From NCBI GenBank assembly GCA_048465415.1, contig DBFWLO010000006.1, forward strand, positions 62,001-126,000: a stretch of 64,000 bases of DNA, in the 5' to 3' direction. The position numbers and the translations under genes are program-made. Source of the stretch: Scatosoma sp048465415. Its GTDB lineage: Bacteria; Bacillota; Clostridia; Christensenellales; Borkfalkiaceae. Below are positions 1 through 8,197 of the stretch, in pieces (positions within the stretch are counted from its first letter, which is position 1; every line of letters begins with the position of its first letter). Below the pieces are notes generated by a model, which was not told the DNA's origin, did no database searches, and saw nothing but the letters and a program-made list of their open reading frames with translations.

Positions 1-1
1 C

Positions 2-409
2 GGGGAGGCGCTCTTCTGCCCGCCCGCTTTGCGCGAAAAGATGTACGCGGACGCGGACGGAGCCGTTTACGATTTCAAATTTTTCACGGTCACCGTCTTT
101 TATCCCGAGGGACAATACCTCAAAGAAGGCCGCGGCCGGGTGCGGATCAAGATCGAAAATAAATTCCGCGTTTCGGAAAACCTCTCCTTCCGCTGGTATC
201 CGGAAGAAGGCTTTCAAACGGACGACAAGACGGGGCTTTTTTACCTCGCCCGCAACACTTACGGCGAGTCCGTAAAAGAACTTGCTTTCGAGTTTCGCGC
301 GGAAAGCGAACCCGGGCTTCGCAACCGTTTCGTCTTCGAACTCTGCGTGGAGGGCAGGGCCTCGGCGATGACCGTTCCCGTGTCGTTTTTGAAGGGGACT
401 GAGCAATGA
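2..409 (+). CDS. C-terminal part of an unrecognised protein, cut by the window edge
   Basis: The reading frame is open from base 2, so the true start lies outside the window; the first possible start inside is a TTG at base 29. The visible 135 or so residues look like a beta-rich C-terminal domain with alternating charged and aromatic strands and no catalytic motif I recognise. The stop TGA overlaps the ATG of the GH65 phosphorylase (ATGA), so the two are translationally coupled. That suggests a role in the same sugar pathway, perhaps as the end of another glycoside-active enzyme. This is inference from context only. Confidence 0.6.
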   Translation, partial: GEALFCPPALREKMYADADGAVYDFKFFTVTVFYPEGQYLKEGRGRVRIKIENKFRVSENLSFRWYPEEGFQTDDKTGLFYLARNTYGESVKELAFEFRAESEPGLRNRFVFELCVEGRASAMTVPVSFLKGTEQ

Positions 410-2661
410 GCGGGCGCGAACGGTACGTACTTAGCGAAAAGACTTACGATATGGCCAAAGAACGGCTTGCCTCCGTTCTCTTCGTCACCGGCAACGGCTA
501 TATGGGGGTGCGCGGCAGTTTCGAGGAATATTCGACGCTAGGCGTGCAGGGGCTTTATATCCGGGGGTATATCGACGAGATCACCGAGATCTGCACGCCC
601 GTGCCCACCGATTATTATACGAAAAAATACTATTTCAACGAGGAACGTTTAAAGGAATTCGAGCGTACGGAGTGCGGCGTCAACGTCGCCGATATTCTCA
701 CCGTGCGGATCCGTATCGGCGGCAGACCTTTTCTCATGCACGAGGGAAAGCTCCTGAGCTACGAACGAAAGCTCGACCTCCGCACGGGCGTGCTCACCCG
801 CTCGGTACGTTGGCGGAGCGAGGACGGGGACGTTACGGACATCGTGTTCGAGCGTTTCGCCTCCTACGCCGACAAGCATCTCTATTGCCAAAGAGTAACC
901 GTTATTCCCGTCGGTCACGATCAGCCCGTGGAGATTTATTCCGGCATGGATCTGCGTACGAAAACGAACGGTCAACGGGCGACGAAAGCCGTCGAACGCA
1001 ACGCGGAGGGGGATTCCCTCTTCGCCCGCGTCGAGAGCGGTCCCAAATATGCTTTTTCCTGCATGATCGGCGTCGACAGCCGCGTCGCCGGGGAGTACGC
1101 GCGCACGGAGTGCCGGGAGGAGGGGATCTTCGCCGTCGGCTATCGGGGCCGCGGCAGAGCCGTACTCGAAAAAAAGATCTGTCTCGTCACTTCCCGAGAC
1201 TGCGAAGGAGACCTTCGGGAATATTTCGCAAAAGTCCGCCGCCGCAGTCCCGTTTTTTATGCCGAAAATCTCCGATGCCATTTAAAGGCGTTTATTCCGG
1301 CCTTCACGCGCGGGAACGTGCGGATCGGCGGAGATGTCGAGGCGGGGATTTCCGTCGCGTTCTCGTGCTTCCAGACGCTTATTTCGGCCTGTCGGTGGGA
1401 TAACGTTCACGGAGTGGGCGCAAAGGGACTGACGGGGGAGCAGTATCACCAGTACGTGTGGTGGGACAGCGAAATCTATCAGATGCCCTATTTCATCTAT
1501 ACGGCGCCGGAAACGGCGAAAAAGCTCCTCGAATACCGGTATCGGACGCTGCGGCAGGCGAGGGAGAACGCGCGGGCGGCGGGAAGGAAGGGAGCGCGGT
1601 TCGCGTTCTGTTCGGCGGTGACGGGCGAGGAGTGCGTGTGGAGCTTCTGCAATCACCCTTTCATGCAGGATCATATTTCCGCGGACGTGGCTTTTTCGAC
1701 GCTGCACTACTACGACGCGACGGGGGATAAGGAGTTCATGGAAAGGGAGGGCTACGAACTCTTGTTCGCCTGTCTCGAATACTGGCTCTCGCGCGCGGAG
1801 CGTACGGCGCGGGGATACGAGATCCGCCGCGTCACCGGCCCGGACGAACATCACCCCTTTGTGGATAACGACGCGTACACCAACTATCTGGTGCGTTATG
1901 TCGTAAAACGGGGCGTAAAGCTTTACGAAGCGGAAGGGGAAAGCGGTTTCGATTTCGCGGCGATCGGCGTCGGAGAGCAGTTGATTTCGGGGCTTAAAGA
2001 TCTGAGCGAAAAGATGTATCTTCCCGTCACCGAAAACGGGTACGTGCCGCAGTTCGACGGCTATTTCGGGCTTTCGCGGCGGTCGGAGACGACGGAATAC
2101 GTGCTCGGCATGCAGATGAAGCATAAAGGGTACCACGAAAGCCAATTCATCAAACAGCCGGACGTGATGCTGCTTTATACGTACGCCAACGTGGGCATGG
2201 ACGAACGCTGCTACGAGCGCAATTTCGATTACTACGAAAAGATGTGCGAATGCAGCTCCTCCCTTTCCTATGCGCCGCACGCGATCGCGTGCGCCGATCA
2301 CGGCCGTATGCTGAGTTTTTGCGAGTATCTCGAAAAGACGGCGAATATCGATCTGAAAAATCTCCACGGCGGCTCGGAGGAAGGGATTCACAGCGGCTGT
2401 GCGGCGGGGGCTTGGTACGCGATTTTCCGGGGACTGTTCGGCTGCGTTCTCAAAGACGGAAACCTGACGATCCGCCCGCGCGTAATCCCGTGGTGGAAAC
2501 AAACGGAAATACGATTTTTTTACAAAGGCCGCTTGCTAAAATTGAAATTATGTGGTAAAATATTGTCGATCTCCAAACAAGGGGGAAAAAGTCTGTCTGT
2601 AAACGTTTGCGGAAACGATTATCGGCTGACTAATAAAAAACTGGAAGTACGAATAGAATGA
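406..2661 (+). CDS. GH65 family disaccharide phosphorylase (maltose/kojibiose/trehalose phosphorylase type)
   Basis: This 751-residue cytoplasmic enzyme has the layout of GH65 inverting phosphorylases: N-terminal beta-sandwich (about 1-270), (alpha/alpha)6 barrel (about 310-650) and a small C-terminal beta domain. The family signature TGPDEHHPFVDNDAYTNY is present, with Glu481 as the expected general acid. Such enzymes split an alpha-linked glucose disaccharide with phosphate into beta-glucose 1-phosphate and a sugar. The disaccharide (maltose, kojibiose, nigerose or trehalose) cannot be told from sequence. It is coupled by ATGA overlaps to the gene before and to the LacI regulator after, so the three form one transcription unit. 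The last 60 codons become AT-richer. Confidence 0.9.
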   Translation: MSGRERYVLSEKTYDMAKERLASVLFVTGNGYMGVRGSFEEYSTLGVQGLYIRGYIDEITEICTPVPTDYYTKKYYFNEERLKEFERTECGVNVADILTVRIRIGGRPFLMHEGKLLSYERKLDLRTGVLTRSVRWRSEDGDVTDIVFERFASYADKHLYCQRVTVIPVGHDQPVEIYSGMDLRTKTNGQRATKAVERNAEGDSLFARVESGPKYAFSCMIGVDSRVAGEYARTECREEGIFAVGYRGRGRAVLEKKICLVTSRDCEGDLREYFAKVRRRSPVFYAENLRCHLKAFIPAFTRGNVRIGGDVEAGISVAFSCFQTLISACRWDNVHGVGAKGLTGEQYHQYVWWDSEIYQMPYFIYTAPETAKKLLEYRYRTLRQARENARAAGRKGARFAFCSAVTGEECVWSFCNHPFMQDHISADVAFSTLHYYDATGDKEFMEREGYELLFACLEYWLSRAERTARGYEIRRVTGPDEHHPFVDNDAYTNYLVRYVVKRGVKLYEAEGESGFDFAAIGVGEQLISGLKDLSEKMYLPVTENGYVPQFDGYFGLSRRSETTEYVLGMQMKHKGYHESQFIKQPDVMLLYTYANVGMDERCYERNFDYYEKMCECSSSLSYAPHAIACADHGRMLSFCEYLEKTANIDLKNLHGGSEEGIHSGCAAGAWYAIFRGLFGCVLKDGNLTIRPRVIPWWKQTEIRFFYKGRLLKLKLCGKILSISKQGGKSLSVNVCGNDYRLTNKKLEVRIE

Positions 2662-3668
2662 ACGGAGTAAAAGTGACGCGCGAAATGGTGGCGCAGCGGG
2701 CGGGCGTGTGCAAGCAGACGGTCTCCTGTTACCTGAATAAATCGCGCGGCGTCTCGAAGGAGCTGGCGGAGAAGATCGAAGGGGCGATCAGGGAGCTTAA
2801 CTACGTGCCCAACATGGTGGCGCGCGGGCTGTCGCAGAAAAAGACGATGTCTCTGGCGGTGATCTGCGACGATCTCGGCAATCCCAATTACAGCGAGATT
2901 TTGCGCGGCATCGAGCAGGAGGCCAATTCCCGAGCCTATTCGGTGCTGATTTTCGATATGGCGTCGGGCAACGATTCGATCGTCAATCAGATCATCGCCC
3001 GCCGCGTCGACGGCGTGATTCTTTTGACTTTCCCCTACAAGATCGGGGACGGAAATATCCGCAAGCTGGAAGACAACGGCGTCAGGATCGTCGTCACCCA
3101 CAGCGCCGGCGAGATCATCGGACGATATATGCAGCTCGAACCGGATTTTCTGAGCGGGATCGAGGAGACGCTTTCGGAGCTTAAAAAACGGGGGCACGAG
3201 GAAATCGTCATGCTCTCCTGCTTCGACCGGGAGGCGACGCCCGACAAGCGGCTCGACGATTTCATCGATTGTTACGAAAAACTCTTCGCCCGCCCCGCGC
3301 GCTTCGTCACGGACAAAACTTCGCGGGAAGCGTCCTTAGAAAGCGGAATCCGGCTCGCCGAGCGCATGCTCGCCGAACACATTCCCGCGAGCGCGGTGAT
3401 CGCGACCAACGATCTGATGGCGATCGGCGCCATGAAAGCCTTTTCGGAAGCAGGGCTGATCGATAAAATCTCGGTTGTGGGCTTCGACAATATGATCTTT
3501 TCCGAATATGTGACTCCCTCCCTGTCGTCTATCGGTTACGACAAGCTCGCCTACGGCAAAAAGCTCTTCGATATGTTCTTTGAAAGCAGCGGCGGCGCGC
3601 CCGGACGTGTGGTGTACGTCAAGACCAAACTATTCCTGCGCGGCAGTATCCGCGACCTGGCGCGGTAA
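2658..3668 (+). CDS. LacI/GalR family transcriptional regulator
   Basis: This 336-residue repressor has an N-terminal helix-turn-helix (about 6-28: VTREMVAQRAGVCKQTVS), a hinge helix (YVPNMVARGLSQKK) and a periplasmic-binding-protein-like sensor domain from about residue 62. The first codon overlaps the stop of the GH65 gene (ATGA), so it probably senses the sugar handled by that phosphorylase and controls the operon. It could also control the rhamnosidase genes downstream. A strong intrinsic terminator follows within 10 bases of the stop. Confidence 0.92.
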   Translation: MNGVKVTREMVAQRAGVCKQTVSCYLNKSRGVSKELAEKIEGAIRELNYVPNMVARGLSQKKTMSLAVICDDLGNPNYSEILRGIEQEANSRAYSVLIFDMASGNDSIVNQIIARRVDGVILLTFPYKIGDGNIRKLEDNGVRIVVTHSAGEIIGRYMQLEPDFLSGIEETLSELKKRGHEEIVMLSCFDREATPDKRLDDFIDCYEKLFARPARFVTDKTSREASLESGIRLAERMLAEHIPASAVIATNDLMAIGAMKAFSEAGLIDKISVVGFDNMIFSEYVTPSLSSIGYDKLAYGKKLFDMFFESSGGAPGRVVYVKTKLFLRGSIRDLAR

Positions 3669-3677
3669 CGTCACAGG

Positions 3678-3713
3678 AACCGGCTTCCCCGATAAAGGGA
3701 AGCCGGTTTTTCA
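3678..3713 (+). terminator. Rho-independent terminator of the GH65-lacI operon
   Basis: A 12-bp perfect stem (AACCGGCTTCCC paired with GGGAAGCCGGTT) closes a short loop and runs into a T-tract. It starts ten bases after the LacI stop codon. Confidence 0.9.
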
Positions 3714-3754
3714 GCGGGAAAAAATGTATACTTTCAAAACTCGTAAAAAAGCGG

Positions 3755-3783
3755 TTGACAAAAAGGCGTGCGCGGGATATAAT
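3755..3783 (+). promoter_or_regulatory. Consensus sigma-A promoter for the serine hydrolase
   Basis: TTGACA at 3755-3760 and TATAAT at 3778-3783 match consensus perfectly with the ideal 17-bp spacer. Transcription should begin near 3790, about 38 bases before the start codon at 3828. No operator-like repeat is evident, which suggests strong constitutive expression. Confidence 0.9.
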
Positions 3784-3827
3784 GGTTGGCGTATTTTACC
3801 CATCAAAGAGGCGGGAGGGAAAGAAAA

Positions 3828-4964
3828 ATGGACTGGACGGAAACGCGGCGGCACATCGACGAACGGATTGAAAAAGGGCTTCTGCCCGGCGCGGTGTGCG
3901 GCGTATTTTCGCAAGGGGAATGTATCTTCGAGTACGCGGCGGGATACAGCGACGCGGAGAAAAAAACGCCTCTCCGAAAAGACGCGCTTTTTCGTCTGGC
4001 CTCGATGACGAAGCCGATCACCGCGGCGGCGGCTTTGATCTGCGAGGACAGAGGCTTGCTCCGTATCACGGACGAGGTCTGCAAATATATTCCGGGCTTT
4101 TCCGATCTGCGCGTGGGGAGGCCGGAAAACGGCCGTATCGCCGACGCGGGCGCGGCGGAGCGGAATATCACCCTTTTCGATATCCTCACCCACAGCGCGG
4201 GATTGGGCGCGGGCGAGGTGGGTGCGGCGCAGTATGCGGCGAGGAAAGTGCCTGAGACTCTCGAAGAGGCGGCAACAACCTATCAAAACTGGTATCTCGA
4301 CTTTTCTCCCGGCACCCGGCAGTGTTACAGCGCGGGCGTCGCCTTCGACGTCGCCGCGCGGATCGTGGAGCTTGTTTCGGGGCTGCCCTACGCCCGTTTT
4401 CTCGAAGAAAATATTTTCCGGCCGCTCGGTATGAGAGATACGACGTATACGCCGGACGAGGCGCAGTTGGCGCGCGCGGTGCGCATGTACCGGCTCAAAG
4501 ACGACGGCGGCGGCATGGAGTTTAAGGACTTCGGAAGATCGGGGTTTCCGGAATTTGCGGAGGGGTATCCCGGCGGCTCGGCGGGGCTGTTCGGCACCTA
4601 TCGCGACTATTCCCTGTTCGCGCGCATGCTGGCGGGCGAAGGAGAGTTCGGCGGCGTGCGGATTCTCTCCGAAGCGGCGGCGGAAAAGATGCGCACCCCT
4701 TTTCTTTCGCATGCTTTGGAAGGGATAGACGACTATTTCAACTGGGGGCTGGGCGTGCGCGTACGCGAGCGCCGATGCGCCGGGCGGCAGCCTCTGTCCG
4801 CGGGCAGTTTCGGTTGGAGCGGCGCGTTCAGCACCCATTTCTGGGTGGATCCGCGGCTGAAAGTCGTCGGGCTTTTAATGGTAAATCTCAACGACGCGGG
4901 GGGCGCGGACGCCGAAGCGTCCGCGGCGTTTGAACAAGACGTCATGCACGCGTTCGGTAAATGA
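3828..4964 (+). CDS. Serine hydrolase of the beta-lactamase (class C / PBP-like) family
   Basis: This 378-residue protein has the Beta-lactamase fold of PF00144. The catalytic SxxK tetrad is at Ser59-Lys62 (LASMTKPITAA), followed by YSAG near the second active-site position. I see no signal peptide, so it is probably a cytoplasmic esterase or D-aminopeptidase-like enzyme rather than a secreted beta-lactamase. The start at 3828 is chosen because GGGAGGG lies upstream at proper spacing; the frame opens 14 codons earlier but without a ribosome site. It stands alone between its own promoter and a terminator. The substrate is unknown. Confidence 0.85.
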   Translation: MDWTETRRHIDERIEKGLLPGAVCGVFSQGECIFEYAAGYSDAEKKTPLRKDALFRLASMTKPITAAAALICEDRGLLRITDEVCKYIPGFSDLRVGRPENGRIADAGAAERNITLFDILTHSAGLGAGEVGAAQYAARKVPETLEEAATTYQNWYLDFSPGTRQCYSAGVAFDVAARIVELVSGLPYARFLEENIFRPLGMRDTTYTPDEAQLARAVRMYRLKDDGGGMEFKDFGRSGFPEFAEGYPGGSAGLFGTYRDYSLFARMLAGEGEFGGVRILSEAAAEKMRTPFLSHALEGIDDYFNWGLGVRVRERRCAGRQPLSAGSFGWSGAFSTHFWVDPRLKVVGLLMVNLNDAGGADAEASAAFEQDVMHAFGK

Positions 4965-4973
4965 AAAAATATC

Positions 4974-4998
4974 GGCCGTTTTCAACGGCCCTTTTTTT
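4974..4998 (+). terminator. Rho-independent terminator after the serine hydrolase
   Basis: The stem GGCCGTT/AACGGCC (4974-4980 with 4984-4990) has a 3-base loop and is followed by seven Ts, ten bases after the stop codon. Confidence 0.9.
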
Positions 4999-5025
4999 AT
5001 GCTTGATCGACGGGAGAGGCGGGCG

Positions 5026-5102
5026 CTTATCGTAAGTTTTGATAATAAGAGCATAAATATTGATAAGACAGAACAGATAAATTACTGTATGCTTATGGTA
5101 AG
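5026..5102 (+). repeat. Pair of CTTAT(C/G)GTAAG palindromes upstream of the rhamnosidase promoter
   Basis: Two 11-base near-identical palindromic units, CTTATCGTAAG at 5026-5036 and CTTATGGTAAG at 5092-5102, lie 66 bases apart (about six helical turns). The AT-rich segment between them has no credible gene. They sit 62 bp upstream of the -35 box of the next gene. A pair of identical short palindromes in helical phase is what a looping regulator would use; the protein is unknown. Confidence 0.4.
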
Positions 5103-5163
5103 ATACTATGCGGAGCCGGCGGCGAGCGTTTGGTTAGGCGGAGATAATTTTTTGCCTGAGACA

Positions 5164-5192
5164 TTGACGGCGGCCGTTTATTGTAGTATAAT
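5164..5192 (+). promoter_or_regulatory. Sigma-A promoter of the GH106-like gene
   Basis: TTGACG at 5164-5169 and TATAAT at 5187-5192 are separated by 17 bp. The start codon at 5222 with its AGAGGAG site follows about 25 bases after the predicted start of transcription. Confidence 0.85.
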
Positions 5193-5221
5193 TGTTTCAT
5201 AGCAAAAAAGAGGAGAAAATC

Positions 5222-8122
5222 ATGGAAAGGAAGGAAGTCGCGGCCCTCATCGCGAATCCGCCCGCGGCCTACCGCGGCAAACCGTTCTGGTCGTGGAACG
5301 GAAAACTGGAAAAAGACGAACTGATCAGACAGGTGGAATATCTGCACGAAATGGGTTTCGGCGGCTTTTTCATGCACTCCCGCACGGGGCTGGAAACGGA
5401 GTATCTCGGCGGGGAATGGTTCGATTGTATCCGCGCCTGCGCGAAAAAAGCGGAAGAACTCGGCATGGAAGCCTGGCTGTACGACGAGGACAGATGGCCG
5501 AGCGGCACCTGCGGCGGAGAGGTGACGCGGGAACGGAAAAACCGTCTGCGCTTTATGTCCCTCTACGAAAGCGAAGCGGAGGCTTTGAAACGCCCCGAGG
5601 TCGCGGGGATTTTATATCGCTACGCGGTCAGGCTGGAACGGGACGGGCGCGGCGAGGAGAGACTCGTCGATTTCTACGAGGCGAACGATCCCGGCGAGGT
5701 GAAAGCGGGGTACAGGTATGCGGTCATCGCCGAAGAAGAGCAGGCCTGCGAAGATTTTTACAACGGGTTTACCTACATCGACGCGATGAATCGGGACGCG
5801 ACGGAGGCCTTTATCCAAAGCACGCACGAGCAGTATGCGCGCTATTGCGGAGATCTGTTCGGAAGGGTGATCAAAGGCATTTTCACGGACGAGCCGCACC
5901 GGGGGGCGCTCTTCAACGGATTCGGGATCGCGAACGAGAATCGCGCCCGCATGGCGCCGTATACGGCCGGGCTCCCCGCCGCCTATGAAAAGAAATACGG
6001 GAAAAAGTTTTCTCCGCCCGAACTCTACTGGCGCAGAAAAGGCGAGGATTTTAACGCCGCGGCGGCGGAATATATCGACGTATTGGACGATCTGTTCACG
6101 CAGAATTTCGCGCTCCCCTGCCGGGAGTGGTGCGAGGCGCACGGTCTGAAACTGACGGGGCATATTCTGCACGAGGACAATCTGAGCATTCAGACGAGCA
6201 TGACCGGTTCGTGCATGAGATACTACGAATATATGGATTATCCTGGCATAGACGTGCTCGGCGAAAATACCGATACTTACTGGGCGGCGAAGCAGTGCTC
6301 CTCCGCGGCGCGTCAGCTGGGGAAAAAGTTCGTTCTGAGCGAACTTTACGGGGCTACGGGCTGGGATATGACGTTGAACCGTTATAAGGCCGCGGGGGAC
6401 TGGCAGGCGCTGTTCGGGATCAATCTGCGCTGTCCGCACCTTTCCTGGTACACGATGAAAGGAGAAGCGAAACGGGACTACCCGGCGAGTATCCTGCATC
6501 AGAACGCGTGGTATAAAGACTGGAAGCGTTTAGAGGACTATTTTGCGCGGCTCGGGGTATTGAGCGCGGAGGGAACGCGCGTTTCGGAGACGCTGGCGCT
6601 GGTGCCGCTTCGGGAGATGTGGGGAAAGGTCCGCGTCGGTTGGATGGACGGATTTTCGCCCAACGACGAAAAGATCGCCGCTTTGGACCAAAGATACATA
6701 GAGGATTTTAAAGAGCTGACGAGGCGGGGGATCGATTTCGATTACGGGGACGAAGAACTGCTGCGCAAATACGGGAGTATTGTCCGGGAAGGCGGGGAAA
6801 CCTATCTGAAAGTCGGGAAAGTGAAGTACCGCGAAGTGCTTTGGGAATGCGGCGGCCGGATTTCCGAGGAGACGCGCCGTCTCCTCGACGAGTTCGTTTC
6901 CCGAGGCGGCAGGCTCACGGAAAAGATAGAAGAGCTTGCGCCCGATTTCCGCATCGGGACGCCCGAAGGTTGCGCCTACGCCGCGTATGAGCTCGGCGGG
7001 GATCTTTGGGTATTCGTTCTCAATCTCGACAAGCAAAACAAGACGAGCGGAAATATAGAACTTCCGTCTTGTCTCTTAGGGCGGCAAGTCGAAAAATGGG
7101 ACTTTCGCGAGGGAAAGAGCCTGGGCAGGGTTGAGACGAACGCGCAAAAGGAAGGATTGAGGTTCCCCGTGACGCTCGCGGGCGGAGAGGAGTATATTTT
7201 CCGCGTAACGAAGGAATCTATCGCGGAAGCGGAAAAGAAAGATTATCCGCTCTGCAAGCTTCCCGAAAAATTTACTTATACGTTGACGGAGCCGAACGTG
7301 CTGCCTTTGGACTGCGCCGTATGGGAAACGGACGGCATACTCAAAGACGCGGGGCGGGAGAAAGACGTGCTGCTCATCGATCGGGAGATCCGTTACGAAC
7401 GGGGAAAACGCCTTCGCGGCGGCGCGATGCTGCAGCCGTGGTTTGTCAAAAAATACGCGGGAGAAAAAGGAGACGAAAAACTTTGCCGCTTGAAGCTGAC
7501 TTTTTCTTTCGACGTGGACAGCGTACCCGCACGCGCGTACCTTGCGCGGGAGGCTGGCGGGCTTTCCTGTTTCGTCAACGGCAGGCCTTTGGGAAAAAGA
7601 AGCGCTAAACGCTGGGCGGACGACTGTTTCGAGCTCTATGAAATCGCCTTGCAAAAGGGACGCAACCAAGTGATCCTCGACGGAGAGCTTTACGAATCGG
7701 ACGGTCTGGAAGCGGTATATATCCTCGGCGACTTCGGCGTCGCCCTGCCGCGGCGGATCGTCGCGCTGCCCGAAAAACTCGGCCGCGGCGACATCGCTTC
7801 GCAGGGGCTTCCCTATTATACGGGCGGGATCGAATATCATACGGGAATTTGTGAAGGCGCTTATACGCTTTCCTTCGAAAAGCCCGTCGGCGCCGTTATG
7901 GAGATCGAGGGCGGAAAGGAGACCGAAGTTTTGGCCTTTGCGCCGTTCGAGACGCAGGTGGAACTCGAACGGGAGCTGGTGCTCCGATTGCTTTTGCCCC
8001 GGCGCAATACGTTCGGACCCCTGCATCAGGCGTACCCGCAGGGCTGTTACGGTCCGGACAGCTTTTTGACGGCCGGCGAAGACCGTGTGGAGTTTACGCC
8101 CGTGCCCTACGGACTGGAATAA
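5222..8122 (+). CDS. Alpha-L-rhamnosidase-like glycoside hydrolase (GH106 type)
   Basis: This is a 966-residue protein without a signal peptide. The N-terminal region (PFWSWNGKLEKDELIRQVEY, then GFGGFFMHSRTGL) is typical of the TIM-barrel domain of GH106 alpha-L-rhamnosidases and related glycoside hydrolases. Beta-sandwich and carbohydrate-binding-like domains fill the C-terminal half. GH106 enzymes invert the anomeric carbon and release rhamnose from glycans. The ATG at 5222 is preferred because AAGAGGAG precedes it; an upstream TTG at 5192 lies inside the -10 box and cannot be used. It is followed at 75 bp by a GH78-like gene, so the two probably act together on rhamnosylated plant or microbial glycans that have been imported. 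Confidence 0.82.
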   Translation: MERKEVAALIANPPAAYRGKPFWSWNGKLEKDELIRQVEYLHEMGFGGFFMHSRTGLETEYLGGEWFDCIRACAKKAEELGMEAWLYDEDRWPSGTCGGEVTRERKNRLRFMSLYESEAEALKRPEVAGILYRYAVRLERDGRGEERLVDFYEANDPGEVKAGYRYAVIAEEEQACEDFYNGFTYIDAMNRDATEAFIQSTHEQYARYCGDLFGRVIKGIFTDEPHRGALFNGFGIANENRARMAPYTAGLPAAYEKKYGKKFSPPELYWRRKGEDFNAAAAEYIDVLDDLFTQNFALPCREWCEAHGLKLTGHILHEDNLSIQTSMTGSCMRYYEYMDYPGIDVLGENTDTYWAAKQCSSAARQLGKKFVLSELYGATGWDMTLNRYKAAGDWQALFGINLRCPHLSWYTMKGEAKRDYPASILHQNAWYKDWKRLEDYFARLGVLSAEGTRVSETLALVPLREMWGKVRVGWMDGFSPNDEKIAALDQRYIEDFKELTRRGIDFDYGDEELLRKYGSIVREGGETYLKVGKVKYREVLWECGGRISEETRRLLDEFVSRGGRLTEKIEELAPDFRIGTPEGCAYAAYELGGDLWVFVLNLDKQNKTSGNIELPSCLLGRQVEKWDFREGKSLGRVETNAQKEGLRFPVTLAGGEEYIFRVTKESIAEAEKKDYPLCKLPEKFTYTLTEPNVLPLDCAVWETDGILKDAGREKDVLLIDREIRYERGKRLRGGAMLQPWFVKKYAGEKGDEKLCRLKLTFSFDVDSVPARAYLAREAGGLSCFVNGRPLGKRSAKRWADDCFELYEIALQKGRNQVILDGELYESDGLEAVYILGDFGVALPRRIVALPEKLGRGDIASQGLPYYTGGIEYHTGICEGAYTLSFEKPVGAVMEIEGGKETEVLAFAPFETQVELERELVLRLLLPRRNTFGPLHQAYPQGCYGPDSFLTAGEDRVEFTPVPYGLE

Positions 8123-8138
8123 ACACGAAGCGAAAGAC

Positions 8139-8168
8139 GGCGCCCGGATAGAGAAGCTCTCCGGGCGC
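8139..8168 (+). repeat. Intercistronic hairpin between the two rhamnosidase genes
   Basis: GCGCCCGGA and TCCGGGCGC form a strong 9-bp stem with an 11-base loop. No T-run follows, so it is more likely an mRNA-stabilising or processing element than a terminator. Confidence 0.5.
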
Positions 8169-8197
8169 AAAACGAAACGGAATCAAGGAGAAACGAA

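Noticed and set aside
1282..2502. Long minus-strand frames opposite the GH65 gene (also 7076-8170, 9008-9892, 58994-60286, 62657-63997)
   Set aside because: They lie antisense to well-supported genes, lack ribosome sites and encode Arg/His/Ala-rich sequences typical of shadows in GC-rich DNA.
4930..5202. A 90-codon frame between the serine hydrolase and the GH106-like gene
   Set aside because: It runs through a terminator, the twin palindromes and a promoter, and has no ribosome site.
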